A stretch of DNA of 64,000 nt from an uncultured Saprospiraceae bacterium (lineage in GTDB: Bacteria > Bacteroidota > Bacteroidia > Chitinophagales > Saprospiraceae). The DNA is taken from positions 1 to 64,000 of the forward strand of contig CALLXF010000019.1 of assembly GCA_938015805.1 (NCBI GenBank). The letters are read 5' to 3'. A model generated the notes under the pieces. It was not told the origin of the DNA. It was given only the letters and a program-made list of their open reading frames with translations, and did no database searches. Shown here in pieces: positions 26,901 to 35,520 of this stretch. Both the position numbers and the translations under genes were made by a program. The stretch's first letter is position 1. The number at the start of each line of letters is the position of its first letter.

Positions 26901-29900
26901 TTTTATCTGGTATGATATGGATAGAAATGGTATACAGGATAGTCTAGATATGGGAGTGCCATTTTTAGATGTGGTGTTAACCGATGCAGCAGGAATGGTT
27001 ATTAACACTCAGACTAATAATCAAGGAGAGTACTTTGTTGATCAGCTGGTTCCAGGGAGTTACACTATCTCTTTACCAGATGTTCCTGAATCCGAACCTA
27101 CAATAAGTAATCAGGGAGACGGGACTAATGATAGTAGAGTCTTATCGCTTATCGCGAATATGTATAATAGTGCTCCTGTAGTTATTACTTCAGGACAGCA
27201 AAATATAAATATCGATTTTGGATTTCAGTTTAAAGCTTCATCTATTTCGGGACTCGCTTGGGAAGATCTAAATTTTAATGGGATTAATGATATCGGGGAA
27301 CCATCATTAGCAGGCATTACAGTTACTCTATACGAAAGTTCGTTAGGAACTGTAGGCATGGTAACGACTGACGATAATGGAGCATATACATTTGATAATT
27401 TAAATCCAGGAATGTACTATGTGGTATTTAATCGAGAAGATCCGTATTTATTTACGGAGCCAGGATTAGATTCAGATGTGGTGGGAGTGATTACATCGGG
27501 AGCTAGTAGTTTTATAGTTTTGATGCCTGATGATCAGATAAACGGCGTTGACGCAGGCTATTATCGTAAGCTATCCATAGGTGATTATGTTTGGGAAGAT
27601 TTAAATTTAAATGGACTTCAGGATCCAGATGAGTCAGGTCTATCTGGAGTGACTCTAGAATTATTAGATGACACTGGAGAGGTTATAGATATGAGTATGA
27701 CTAATGCTGATGGATTATACCAGTTTGTAAATATAGATCCTGGCACATATAATATAGCGTTAGGTATAGCTCCTAATTTTAAACCTACTATTGCAGATCT
27801 AGGAAATGGAGCAAATGATAGTAGAGAAGTAAATGCATCGCTTTTATCAGAGGATCTGGATTTGGTCTCAGGAATGGATCGTGTAAATGTTGATTTTGGT
27901 TTTGTTATGTCCGTTTCTAGTATCTCAGGTACGAGTTGGTTTGATGTAAATGGAGATGGAATAAATACAAGTAATGAGCCTCCAGCCACAGATATATCGG
28001 TTAGTTTATTCCAGCAAAACGGTACTTTGGTAAGTAGTACTCAGACGGATATGAATGGAGATTATAATTTTGAAAATTTACTAGACGGGGATTATTACAT
28101 TGTATTTGAATCTCTAATAAATGTAGATTTTACAAACGATCTTACTGACTCTGATGTGACTAACGATATTGTTATGGGATCAACAGATATCATAAATTTA
28201 ACTCAGGATCAAGATTTGACTGATATAAATGCAGGCTATATCGCTTACTCTTCTATTGGGGATTATATTTGGTTTGATAGCAATGGTAACGGGTTACAGG
28301 ATTCTAATGAATTAGGAATTCCAGATGTAGAAATTTCACTTTTTAATGAAAGTGGAACCTTAGTACAACAAGTGATTTCTGGTCCATCTGGAAATTATCT
28401 TTTTGAGAATTTACTCACTGGAGACTATTACATTTTATTTAATGTTGGAGGGACGTTTACTTCTACACAAGAAGGTGCGGGTAATGGTTCTGACGATTCT
28501 GATGTGACAGATATTTTTGGAAATGGATCCACCAGTATTTTTACTCTAGGATTTATGCAAGATAGATTAGATATCGATGGAGGATTTGAAGAAGTGTTTG
28601 CCACAGTTTCTGGAAATGTATTTACGGATATTGATGCTGACGGCTTACGCCAATTAGCAGATACTCCTTTATCCGGAATCATGGTAGAATTGTATAGCTT
28701 GACTAATGGTCTTGTAGATACAGAAACTACTGATATAATGGGTAATTATTCATTCACGCAAGTGTTACCGGATGACTACTATGTGCAATTTATTATACCT
28801 GCAGGACTAAATATTACAACTGCTGACATTGGTAATGATGATGCAATCGACTCTGATGTTACTGCTGCTAATGGAACGGGAACTACAGATGTTTTTACAC
28901 TTCCGATTATGGGTAATATTGAAAATATAGATGCTGGAGTTTATCAGTTTGCTACTCTAGGTGATCAGGTTTGGGTAGATGAAAATGAAAATGGCCTCAA
29001 TGATAATTTAGAAATTGGTGCCGTAGGAGTTACCGTTAGTCTTCTTAATCAAAATGGGAGTACCGTAGATACCAAAGTGACTGATACTGATGGCATGTAT
29101 TTATTTACGGACATTGTACCTGGTATGTATCAACTTAAATTTGAGATGCCGGACAATTATGAGTTTACTCAAGCAAATATCGGAACTGATAGTACTATAG
29201 ATTCTGATGCAAGTAATACCTCTGGTACATTAGGTTTTACTAATCAGTTTTCTTTATTGTCTGGTGATTTAGATTTAGATAAAGACGCAGGTGTAATACT
29301 TACAGGAGGCGGATCTATAACAGGAACAGTTTGGGAAGATAATAATGCGGACGGGGTTAGAGATAACGCAGAAATTTTATTAGCCGATATTACGGTAGAT
29401 TTATATAATAGTATGGATGTGCTCATTGCTACTGCTATGACCGATATTGATGGGAATTATGAATTCACCAGTATTCCGCCACAAGACGTGTATCTAATTT
29501 TTAATACGGAAACAGGACAGTTGTTTAGCTCAGCTAACGCCGGTATGGATGACACTATAGATTCGGATGCTACAGGAGCAAACGGTACGGGTTCTACTGA
29601 ATTAATTACAGTTATCATAGATGACCTTACAGAAAATGTAGATGCTGGTCTTTATAAAAATGGAAGTATCGGAGACTTTGTATGGGTGGATGCAGATTTT
29701 AACGGGATACAAGATGCCAGTGAGAACGGCTATAACGGAGCTGTGGTAGAATTATATGATATGAATGCTACTCTAGTCGCTAGTACGACTACGACGACGA
29801 TAAACGGGATGGATGGTATGTATACTTTTGATGATATAACACCAGGCATTTATATCATTAGTATAGCTCTGATGGGTGATTTTGTTTTTACCATTCCAGG

Positions 29901-31944
29901 AGCAGGAAACGGAACTAATGATTCTGACATAACCCAGAACGGAACAGCTACAGGTTCTACTATTCCCGTTATGCTTGGATCTGGTGAAATAAATAATGAT
30001 ATAGACGCAGGAGTTTTTGAGCAAGAAGAAAATAATATTCTAGGATACGCATTCGAAGATGTAAACGGAAATGGTCTAAAAGATTTTAACGATGTAAATA
30101 AAAATGGAATAGTCGTAAATCTCTATGATACAGCAGATGTTTTAATATCTAGTACCACAACAGCAGATGATGTAAATGGGATAGCAGGGTTTTATAATTT
30201 CCTTGATGTTCCAGATGGGGATTACTACATACAGTTTGTATTTCCTAATGGTTCCATAGTTACCCTGGCAAATGTAGGTACTAATGAGGCACTAGATTCA
30301 GATCTTACAGATGCAAATGGACCGGCTACTACAGATCTAATAAATCTCTCTATGGGAGGAGCTACGGATCTTATCTGTGGAGGATATTACTTAAGTAGTA
30401 CGTTAGGTAACTATGTTTGGAACGATATGATCGCAAATGGGATTCAAGATCCATCAGAAACTGGTGTAAATAACTTAATTGTAAGACTTTTTGATGATAT
30501 GAATAATCAGATCGCCATGACTTCTACTTTTACTGATGGTAACGGAGATAAAGGGTTTTACGAATTTACAGGAGTCGCTCCTGGTTCTTATTATATTAGA
30601 GTAGATGCTGGTACTGGAATGACCTTTACAGATGCAAATCAAGGAACAGATGATAATATCGATTCCGATGTAAACGGGTCTAATGGATTTGCTTCGACTA
30701 ATTTATACATGGTAAATTCTGGATCATTTATCGATAATATAGATATCGGATTATTAATGCAACCTGCTTCTGTAGGTGATTTTGTTTGGGAAGATTTAAA
30801 TGGTAATGGGGTTCAGGACCCAATGGAAGGAGGTATAGAAGGTGTAGTAGCTGAACTATATAACGACGCCATGGCATTTGTAGCAACAACGACCACTGAT
30901 GTAACCGGAGCATACCTTTTTGATAATATACAACCAGGACTTTATTATATCGTATTTACAGCACCAGGAGACTATATTACCACAGATCCTGACCAAGGGG
31001 GAAATGATACTAATGACTCCGATATAATGAATGCAATCGAGCCAGGAGCAACTAATATTTTTGATCTGAGTCCTGGAGAAAACGATATGGATATAGATGC
31101 TGGATTTTACTTACCGGCAGATATTGGGGATTTTGTTTGGAATGATTTAAATAAAGATGGAATTCAGGATCCTGGTGAACCGGGACTGGAAGGCGTAACT
31201 GTTGATTTACGATTTGGGACATTTATCGTTTTAGCTACAACTGTAACCGACGAAAATGGATTTTTTACTTTTCCTGGCTTAAAGCAAGGTGTTTACTCGC
31301 TTAGATTTTATGATATTCCATCAGGCTTCCAGTTTAGTCCTAAGGATCAAGGAACAGATGATACTAAAGATAATGATGCTGCTATGAATGGGGAAACACC
31401 ATTGATCTCCTTAGCCCACGGTGTTGACTTTATGGATTTAGATGCGGGCTTGTTTGATACCAGCACATTACTAGAAGATGATCTTTCTTTCCAAGACGAT
31501 GAGGAAAATGGAGAAGATGAAGATGAAGGAGAAGATAACGAGGATGATTTAGAAGAAGATGATCCTCAGGACGGTGGAGAAGAGGACAATGATGATGATC
31601 ATCAGGAAACTATCGATGCTCTAGTAGGTGAGAATACTACTTTAACAGGTGATGGTAATTTAGAGGAGAACGATCAGGAAGTATTGGCTTTTAGTATAAA
31701 CATCTGGCCGATGCCTACTACAGGATTATTACATCATAAGATTATTGCTAAGACAGATTCTCCGATAAAGTGGACCATCAGTAATAATATAGGAAAACCA
31801 GTGATGAGGGGAACGGAAGAGAATTTAGAAACGGGAATAAATGAATTTAAAATAAATGCCACAGATTTACTCCCTGGCATCTATTATATCAAGTATCAGA
31901 TGTACGGTTTTTATCGTGTAAAACCGCTGATTATTGTTGACTAA
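23986..31944 (+). CDS. Giant SdrD B-like repeat surface protein with T9SS sorting domain
   Basis: The 2652-residue protein starts with a signal peptide (ending STAQN). An N-terminal beta domain spans about 27-200, followed by an Ig/PKD-like segment with cysteines (about 203-283). From about 286 to 2490 there are about 19 SdrD B-like domains with xGDxxWxDxNxNGxQD openings and Asp/Asn-rich loops that probably bind calcium. Through most of the region two classes alternate: one starts SIGDFIWLDLNRNG, the other SISGLAWEDxDGD. A strongly acidic linker (about 2497-2545, LEEDDPQDGGEEDNDDD) precedes the T9SS type A domain (INIWPMPTTGLLHH ... YRVKPLIIVD). A long, Ca-stiffened surface stalk or adhesin is likely; the ligand is unknown. 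Confidence 0.9.
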   Translation: MSRFKKFFGFLLSVFLVSALGSISTAQNCQISFPTSTEADYQQRSYRSSTQSNDDNIVWSELSNGSISNNEYVAVTLEPDAFSERISFSDFRFNIPMGSVIHGITVIVEGNTSGAKPTDYVVRLKGANTNLANLNFAGSLWPLDQDGTWRYGADWYLWNQNWSVQTLNSNTFGVELQIRNLEDQTLTANIDHLKIEVDYTPPYKVCNDHACIIASVPEDLDVNTYQWNVPNDFHVISESSTENLIIIAPNPGVLGIYNLCVTPISTTGNSSQCCTHFSLQDCTPGSIGDYVFDDRNDNGIQDHDDLPMGGITVSLFDDKSNFIASTVSDDSGFYQFIDVQSGTYYIQISDFEEYRLAKADVGNDATDSDLTEILGPGTTDYFVLNPGQNKDDIDLGLRLLTRISGSAWLDNNGNGVKDPSEISFEGIEVILFDQNNQEIVSTITGQDGTYSFDDLLPALYYVVFISPDDFVFTIPGFGSTVDNLIAPGATPIIDGLASNNLSDINAGLYQAVSIGDFIWLDLNRNGLQDVSEPGIADIEVVLFPAVGTPITGTTDESGQYLFSNVPPGSYRIIIENNNDLIPTLIDQGNGTNDSKQITLVGSSFESVSFDINSGEITSDIDFGFQYKPSSISGLAWEDNDGDALNNNGENLLVSIPVALYTESGIFVDETLTDMTGAYSFTQLNPGNYYVVFEKMGSLVFTMFGMDSDVDESIVEGSTRLISLAADTDIVGIDAGFYEFATLGDYMWLDLNRNGLQDPSESGIPDLQIQLIRPIGLIVNTVTDANGIYTYDLLPPGKYIVSVLKEDGLEPSLFNQGNGQNDSDEFVDVGAFFNSMVITLSSGEVKSDLDFGFQFSPSSISGSVWIDDNADGLDNPIEDRFTGVMVSLYNNAGTVIDQTTTDASGTYIFNDVNPGDYYIVFSAPTDFVFTSFGMDSDVSSSVVFGSTDIINVTAGSGLNGIDAGLYQYGSIGDFIWYDMDRNGIQDSLDMGVPFLDVVLTDAAGMVINTQTNNQGEYFVDQLVPGSYTISLPDVPESEPTISNQGDGTNDSRVLSLIANMYNSAPVVITSGQQNINIDFGFQFKASSISGLAWEDLNFNGINDIGEPSLAGITVTLYESSLGTVGMVTTDDNGAYTFDNLNPGMYYVVFNREDPYLFTEPGLDSDVVGVITSGASSFIVLMPDDQINGVDAGYYRKLSIGDYVWEDLNLNGLQDPDESGLSGVTLELLDDTGEVIDMSMTNADGLYQFVNIDPGTYNIALGIAPNFKPTIADLGNGANDSREVNASLLSEDLDLVSGMDRVNVDFGFVMSVSSISGTSWFDVNGDGINTSNEPPATDISVSLFQQNGTLVSSTQTDMNGDYNFENLLDGDYYIVFESLINVDFTNDLTDSDVTNDIVMGSTDIINLTQDQDLTDINAGYIAYSSIGDYIWFDSNGNGLQDSNELGIPDVEISLFNESGTLVQQVISGPSGNYLFENLLTGDYYILFNVGGTFTSTQEGAGNGSDDSDVTDIFGNGSTSIFTLGFMQDRLDIDGGFEEVFATVSGNVFTDIDADGLRQLADTPLSGIMVELYSLTNGLVDTETTDIMGNYSFTQVLPDDYYVQFIIPAGLNITTADIGNDDAIDSDVTAANGTGTTDVFTLPIMGNIENIDAGVYQFATLGDQVWVDENENGLNDNLEIGAVGVTVSLLNQNGSTVDTKVTDTDGMYLFTDIVPGMYQLKFEMPDNYEFTQANIGTDSTIDSDASNTSGTLGFTNQFSLLSGDLDLDKDAGVILTGGGSITGTVWEDNNADGVRDNAEILLADITVDLYNSMDVLIATAMTDIDGNYEFTSIPPQDVYLIFNTETGQLFSSANAGMDDTIDSDATGANGTGSTELITVIIDDLTENVDAGLYKNGSIGDFVWVDADFNGIQDASENGYNGAVVELYDMNATLVASTTTTTINGMDGMYTFDDITPGIYIISIALMGDFVFTIPGAGNGTNDSDITQNGTATGSTIPVMLGSGEINNDIDAGVFEQEENNILGYAFEDVNGNGLKDFNDVNKNGIVVNLYDTADVLISSTTTADDVNGIAGFYNFLDVPDGDYYIQFVFPNGSIVTLANVGTNEALDSDLTDANGPATTDLINLSMGGATDLICGGYYLSSTLGNYVWNDMIANGIQDPSETGVNNLIVRLFDDMNNQIAMTSTFTDGNGDKGFYEFTGVAPGSYYIRVDAGTGMTFTDANQGTDDNIDSDVNGSNGFASTNLYMVNSGSFIDNIDIGLLMQPASVGDFVWEDLNGNGVQDPMEGGIEGVVAELYNDAMAFVATTTTDVTGAYLFDNIQPGLYYIVFTAPGDYITTDPDQGGNDTNDSDIMNAIEPGATNIFDLSPGENDMDIDAGFYLPADIGDFVWNDLNKDGIQDPGEPGLEGVTVDLRFGTFIVLATTVTDENGFFTFPGLKQGVYSLRFYDIPSGFQFSPKDQGTDDTKDNDAAMNGETPLISLAHGVDFMDLDAGLFDTSTLLEDDLSFQDDEENGEDEDEGEDNEDDLEEDDPQDGGEEDNDDDHQETIDALVGENTTLTGDGNLEENDQEVLAFSINIWPMPTTGLLHHKIIAKTDSPIKWTISNNIGKPVMRGTEENLETGINEFKINATDLLPGIYYIKYQMYGFYRVKPLIIVD

Positions 31945-31956
31945 AATGTATAAATT

Positions 31957-32370
31957 TTAGCAATGATGATCAAAAGCTTTTTGTAAGTTTTGAGCAATAT
32001 CCTGAGCCGTGTGGCCTTCGATATGATGACGCTCTAACATATGTACAAGTTTACCATCTTTGAATAATGCAATAGATGGTGATGATGGAGGATATGGAAG
32101 CATATACTCTCTTGCTCGGTCTGTAGCAGATTTATCTACACCCGCAAAAACTGTAAATAGTTGGTCCGGTTTCTTAGATCCCTGTATGGACATCTTAGCT
32201 CCAGGCCTTGCATTTGCAGCAGCACATCCGCATACGGAATTGACGACTACCAGGGTAGTCCCTTCGTTTTTTGTAAGTTGATGATCAACTTCTTCAACGG
32301 TTTGTAAACTTGTAAAACCAAAATCTGTTAGATCTTTGGCCATTGGTGTTGTTAATTCTGCAGGATACAT
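31957..32370 (-). CDS. BrxA/BrxB family bacilliredoxin (YphP-like)
   Basis: The 137-residue cytosolic protein belongs to the DUF1094 bacilliredoxin family, which has a thioredoxin fold and a CxC active site. VVNSVCGCAAANARPG holds the CGC motif (about 47-49), followed by VFAGVDKSATDRAREYM and the conserved PYPPSSPSIALFKDGKLVHMLERHHIEG. In Bacillus these proteins remove bacillithiol from oxidised proteins. Many Bacteroidota make bacillithiol, which fits. The full conserved core is intact. It converges on the giant gene with 12 bases between stops. Confidence 0.93.
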   Translation of the reverse strand: MYPAELTTPMAKDLTDFGFTSLQTVEEVDHQLTKNEGTTLVVVNSVCGCAAANARPGAKMSIQGSKKPDQLFTVFAGVDKSATDRAREYMLPYPPSSPSIALFKDGKLVHMLERHHIEGHTAQDIAQNLQKAFDHHC

Positions 32371-32498
32371 ATTATGATTTCTTTAAATTCGTTATTTTGT
32401 AATGTATATTTGAACAATCTTTCTAACACCTAAAGGGGTATAAATTGTTCACAAATAAAAGATTTTTTAATCTTTAGAATAGCAAAATCTAAAACTTT

Positions 32499-32855
32499 AT
32501 GATAAAGTATATACTATTTGCGTTAGGAACGATAGTCTTGTTTTCTTGCTCGAGAGATGTAGTGGCGGAGCCAGATTGCGATATTATCGCACCGCAGACC
32601 TATCAGGAAGTAAAGTTAATTCTTAATGAATCATGCTCTTATTCCGGTTGTCATCTAAATAATATAGCTCCGGGAAACTTCGATACTTACGAGGGAGTAA
32701 AAGAGTTTTTAGATAATAATGAAAGTAGTTTTAGGTCCGAAGTAAATACTGGAGATATGCCACCTGATTATGCGGACGAAGGCAAAGAAATTATTTCTCC
32801 AGTTGCAAAATTGCAATTAGCTTGTTGGTTAGATCGTGGATATCCAGAAGAATAA
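32499..32855 (+). CDS. Lipoprotein with CX4CH heme-like motif
   Basis: The 118-residue protein has a lipoprotein signal (IVLFSCSRD, Cys17). The sequence ILNESCSYSGCHLNN contains Cys-x4-Cys-His, a spaced-out variant of the CxxCH c-heme site that I recall from other Bacteroidota lipoproteins. GDMPP could supply the distal Met ligand, and PVAKLQLACWLDRG resembles the end of cytochrome c-like domains. It is probably a monoheme lipoprotein, but heme attachment is unproven. It starts a tight operon: the DUF5777 gene begins 3 bases after it. Confidence 0.7.
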   Translation: MIKYILFALGTIVLFSCSRDVVAEPDCDIIAPQTYQEVKLILNESCSYSGCHLNNIAPGNFDTYEGVKEFLDNNESSFRSEVNTGDMPPDYADEGKEIISPVAKLQLACWLDRGYPEE

Positions 32856-32858
32856 ACT

Positions 32859-33773
32859 ATGAATAAAATTTTAAACGTTTTACTTTTTTTGGTTTGCACC
32901 AATATTCTATTAGGACAAAGTACTGATAAGGAAGTCAATAAACCTCCAGCGGTAAAAGTATTCCAGACTTTTAAGGATACTAGAGTGATTAATACTCATG
33001 CAACAGAAATGCTGCCAAAAGGAAAGCTAGATTTTAGAATAGGTCACCGATTTGGAGATGCAGGTGGAGCACTAGGAGGGTGGAGTAATTTCTATGGATT
33101 AGAAAATGCCTCTGATGTCTTAATCGGTTTTGAATATGGAGTAAACGATAATGTAATGATCGGAATCAATAGGACAAAAGGATCTTCCGAGTTAAGACAA
33201 AATATAAACTCTCTAGTAAAAATTAGATTGATGCATCAGGAGTTCAATGGTAATAAACCATTTTCGCTAGCTGTATTAGGAGTGAGTAGTTACTCGACGA
33301 TGCCAGCCAGTGATTTTCCTGGATCTTTATCTTTTTTTACTAGCAGTGCACACCGATTGTCTTATCACTTATCAGTGATTTTATCTAAGAAAATATCTAA
33401 TTACTTTTCGTTACAAGTAAACGGATCTTGGACATATCGTAACCTAGTGCCTTTATTTATAGATCCACCTAGTGATACTAACGATTTAGCAAGTGTAGGG
33501 TTTGCAGGCAAAGTTCAGCTGACTAAGGCGTTTGGAATTGTATTAGATTATAATGTTCCTATTTCTTCTTTACGTAAACCAGAAAATGGTTATTATCATC
33601 CATTTGGTTTTGGTCTAGAATGGGAGACAGGAGGAGGACATGTCTTTCAAATGAACTTTACAAATTCTACGGGATTATCAGAGACAGATTATATACCTTA
33701 CACTACCAGTAACTGGTTGGATGGCGAGTTTAGATGGGGCTTTACTATTTCTAGGCAATTTACAGTGAGATAA
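32859..33773 (+). CDS. DUF5777 family outer-membrane beta-barrel protein
   Basis: The 304-residue protein has a signal peptide (ending LLGQ) and regular amphipathic strands typical of an outer-membrane barrel. Typical DUF5777 sequence is present (FKDTRVINTHATEMLPKGKL, then FRIGHRFGD). Members often occur next to cytochrome c and YceI-type genes in Bacteroidota. Here it sits between two cytochrome-like genes with a 3-base gap upstream and a 1-base overlap downstream. That suggests a channel or scaffold for an electron-transfer or small-molecule module. The precise function is unknown. Confidence 0.82.
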   Translation: MNKILNVLLFLVCTNILLGQSTDKEVNKPPAVKVFQTFKDTRVINTHATEMLPKGKLDFRIGHRFGDAGGALGGWSNFYGLENASDVLIGFEYGVNDNVMIGINRTKGSSELRQNINSLVKIRLMHQEFNGNKPFSLAVLGVSSYSTMPASDFPGSLSFFTSSAHRLSYHLSVILSKKISNYFSLQVNGSWTYRNLVPLFIDPPSDTNDLASVGFAGKVQLTKAFGIVLDYNVPISSLRKPENGYYHPFGFGLEWETGGGHVFQMNFTNSTGLSETDYIPYTTSNWLDGEFRWGFTISRQFTVR

Positions 33774-34789
33774 TGAAATTAATCATTCTTATACCTTTAT
33801 TTATTTTGGGATTAGTTTTGGTTAAAAAACCAGAGAGTCCATCTATTCCTTTAAATGAACGGACTGTTAATTCTGTTTTAGCAGAGCTAGGAGAAAATAA
33901 TAGAGGAAAACAGCCTGACTATACGATGCCAGGAGTCTCTGCTGAGAAGGGAAGAGAGCTTGTCATTGATGGTTTTACAACTTCTGACGGTAAAAAAACT
34001 AGAAAACAGAGTAAACATTTTAAATGTATTTCTTGCCATAATGTAGTAAAGGAAGATATCGATTTATCTGATCCCGATCCGCAGTCAAGATTAGAATATA
34101 CTAACGATTTAGGAATACCTTTCTTACAGGGTACTACGCTTTATGGTGCGGTAAACAGAGCTACATATTATAACGGTGATTACGCTAAAAAATATGGAGA
34201 TCTCGTAAAACCCGCTAGAAATGATATCAGAGGAGCCATCCAGTTATGTGCTGTAGAATGTGCCCAAGGGCGTGAATTAAAAGATTGGGAAATTGAATCT
34301 ATATTAGCCTATTTATGGTTTATAGAATTAAAAATGTCGGACCTTGTTTTTACTACTGAAGAACTGAAGGAGGTACTAACCCCTGCAGCCTCAATAGAGG
34401 AAAGAGGCAAAAAGGCTGAGCTCATTAAATCTAAGTTTGCTTCTGGAGCGGCAGCTCATTTCGAGTATCCGCCTGACGATCGTAAAAAGGGGTACGAAGG
34501 TCTAGTAGGAGTTCCTGATAATGGAAAACTCATCTACGAAAACAGCTGCTTATACTGTCATGAAAATAAAAAATACTCTTTCTTACATTTAGACAATAGT
34601 AAACTGAGTTTTAAATCTTTAAATGGAAAGGTAGGTACTTATCACCCACATTCTATTTATCAGGTATCTAGATGGGGTGTCCCTACTAAATCTGGTAAAA
34701 GTTCTTATATGCCGCAGTATCCAGTAGAGAAAATGAGCAATCAGCAACTTGAAGATTTAAGATCGTATATCGCTCTGAAATCCGAGTAG
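33773..34789 (+). CDS. Diheme cytochrome c
   Basis: The 338-residue protein has an N-terminal hydrophobic segment (signal peptide or anchor) and two c-type heme sites. KCISCHNV (about 83-87) lies in the first cytochrome domain, and CLYCHENKK (about 259-263) in a second that ends in a KMSNQQLEDLRSYI helix. Candidate axial Met residues include the one in SYMPQYPVEKM. It would act in the periplasm or at the cell surface. Its ATG overlaps the DUF5777 stop (ATGA-type, start base 33773), so all three genes form one unit. No oxidoreductase partner is visible. Confidence 0.88.
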   Translation: MKLIILIPLFILGLVLVKKPESPSIPLNERTVNSVLAELGENNRGKQPDYTMPGVSAEKGRELVIDGFTTSDGKKTRKQSKHFKCISCHNVVKEDIDLSDPDPQSRLEYTNDLGIPFLQGTTLYGAVNRATYYNGDYAKKYGDLVKPARNDIRGAIQLCAVECAQGRELKDWEIESILAYLWFIELKMSDLVFTTEELKEVLTPAASIEERGKKAELIKSKFASGAAAHFEYPPDDRKKGYEGLVGVPDNGKLIYENSCLYCHENKKYSFLHLDNSKLSFKSLNGKVGTYHPHSIYQVSRWGVPTKSGKSSYMPQYPVEKMSNQQLEDLRSYIALKSE

Positions 34790-34826
34790 TTTTAAAAGTC
34801 AGATGCTATCAAAGGTCTATAGAATG

Positions 34827-34848
34827 AAAAGTATTTTAGAATACTTTT
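34827..34848 (+). terminator. Possible terminator of the cytochrome operon
   Basis: AT-rich 9-bp hairpin aaaagtatt / aatactttt with a 4-nt loop lies 38 bases past the cytochrome stop. The T-rich tail is weak. Confidence 0.35.
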
Positions 34849-34929
34849 AAAGTTTCTATCCGTACTATCCGTCAAAATTTACATAATCTGAGATATTCCA
34901 ATAAACTAACTTATTAAAGTCTATTAGGT

Positions 34930-35517
34930 CTAACTAAGAAGATATTCTTCCCAGTCCTCTATGTGATCGATATCATTCAAAGTTTCTAGTAAAAAATAAC
35001 TTAGTCCTTTACCTTTTACTTTAGAGAGGGTTTGTTTAAATTCTTGGCCTGAGCTCCACGAGATGTTTAAAAACAAATCCATCTGGGTGTGTTTCATCCC
35101 AAGTAAATAATAGCCTCCATCCTTAGCAGGTCCGATGACAACATCATGATGATCTAGTGCTTCTAATGCCTGATCGATAATATCTTTAGTCAGATAGATA
35201 CAGTCGCTACCGATGATAATCGCTTTATCATGATAACTCAGTACTTCTATAAATGCATCCATCATACGTTCGCCTAGATCTATACCTCGTTGCAGCATTT
35301 TTTTGTAGACGAGAGGATTCCATTTATCTTCCTTATCGATAAAATCGCTGTAGTAAAGGTATTTTTGAGCATCTACCATTACGGTAGTACGACGTGTGCT
35401 TTCTAGCAATTTGTTATAGATGGATAATGCTGTAGTATCATCCGTGGACTTGGCTATTCTGGTTTTTGCTTTACCGAGAGCCGGATTTTTAATAAATATG
35501 ATTAGTGCTCCTGCCAA
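34930..35517 (-). CDS. TIGR04282/DUF2064 family glycosyltransferase-like protein
   Basis: The 195-residue protein has a nucleotidyl/glycosyl-transferase-like fold: LIIFIKNPALGKAKTRIA at the start, LGERMMDAF, then IIIGSDCIYLT and VVIGPAKDGGYYLLGM. The family includes a glycosyltransferase named from arsenosugar biosynthesis clusters and is common in Bacteroidota without arsenic genes. No arsenic gene is seen here, so substrate is open. It follows the HlyD-like adaptor gene with a 3-base gap in the same direction and is probably co-transcribed. Confidence 0.82.
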   Translation of the reverse strand: MAGALIIFIKNPALGKAKTRIAKSTDDTTALSIYNKLLESTRRTTVMVDAQKYLYYSDFIDKEDKWNPLVYKKMLQRGIDLGERMMDAFIEVLSYHDKAIIIGSDCIYLTKDIIDQALEALDHHDVVIGPAKDGGYYLLGMKHTQMDLFLNISWSSGQEFKQTLSKVKGKGLSYFLLETLNDIDHIEDWEEYLLS

Positions 35518-35520
35518 AAT

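Noticed and set aside
27618-27989. 123-aa minus-strand ORF within the giant repeat gene
   Set aside because: Its length comes from the biased Asp/Asn-rich repeat composition on the other strand; no domain or start signal is seen.
23986-31944. Tandem repeats considered as a CRISPR-like or satellite array
   Set aside because: The repeats are protein-coding domains of about 110-120 codons with diverged DNA, not short identical repeats with spacers.
32412-32450. gaacaat / attgttc inverted repeat upstream of the heme lipoprotein, considered as operator or terminator
   Set aside because: A 7-bp arm with a 25-nt loop and no T-run; too weak to call, although it lies between divergent genes.
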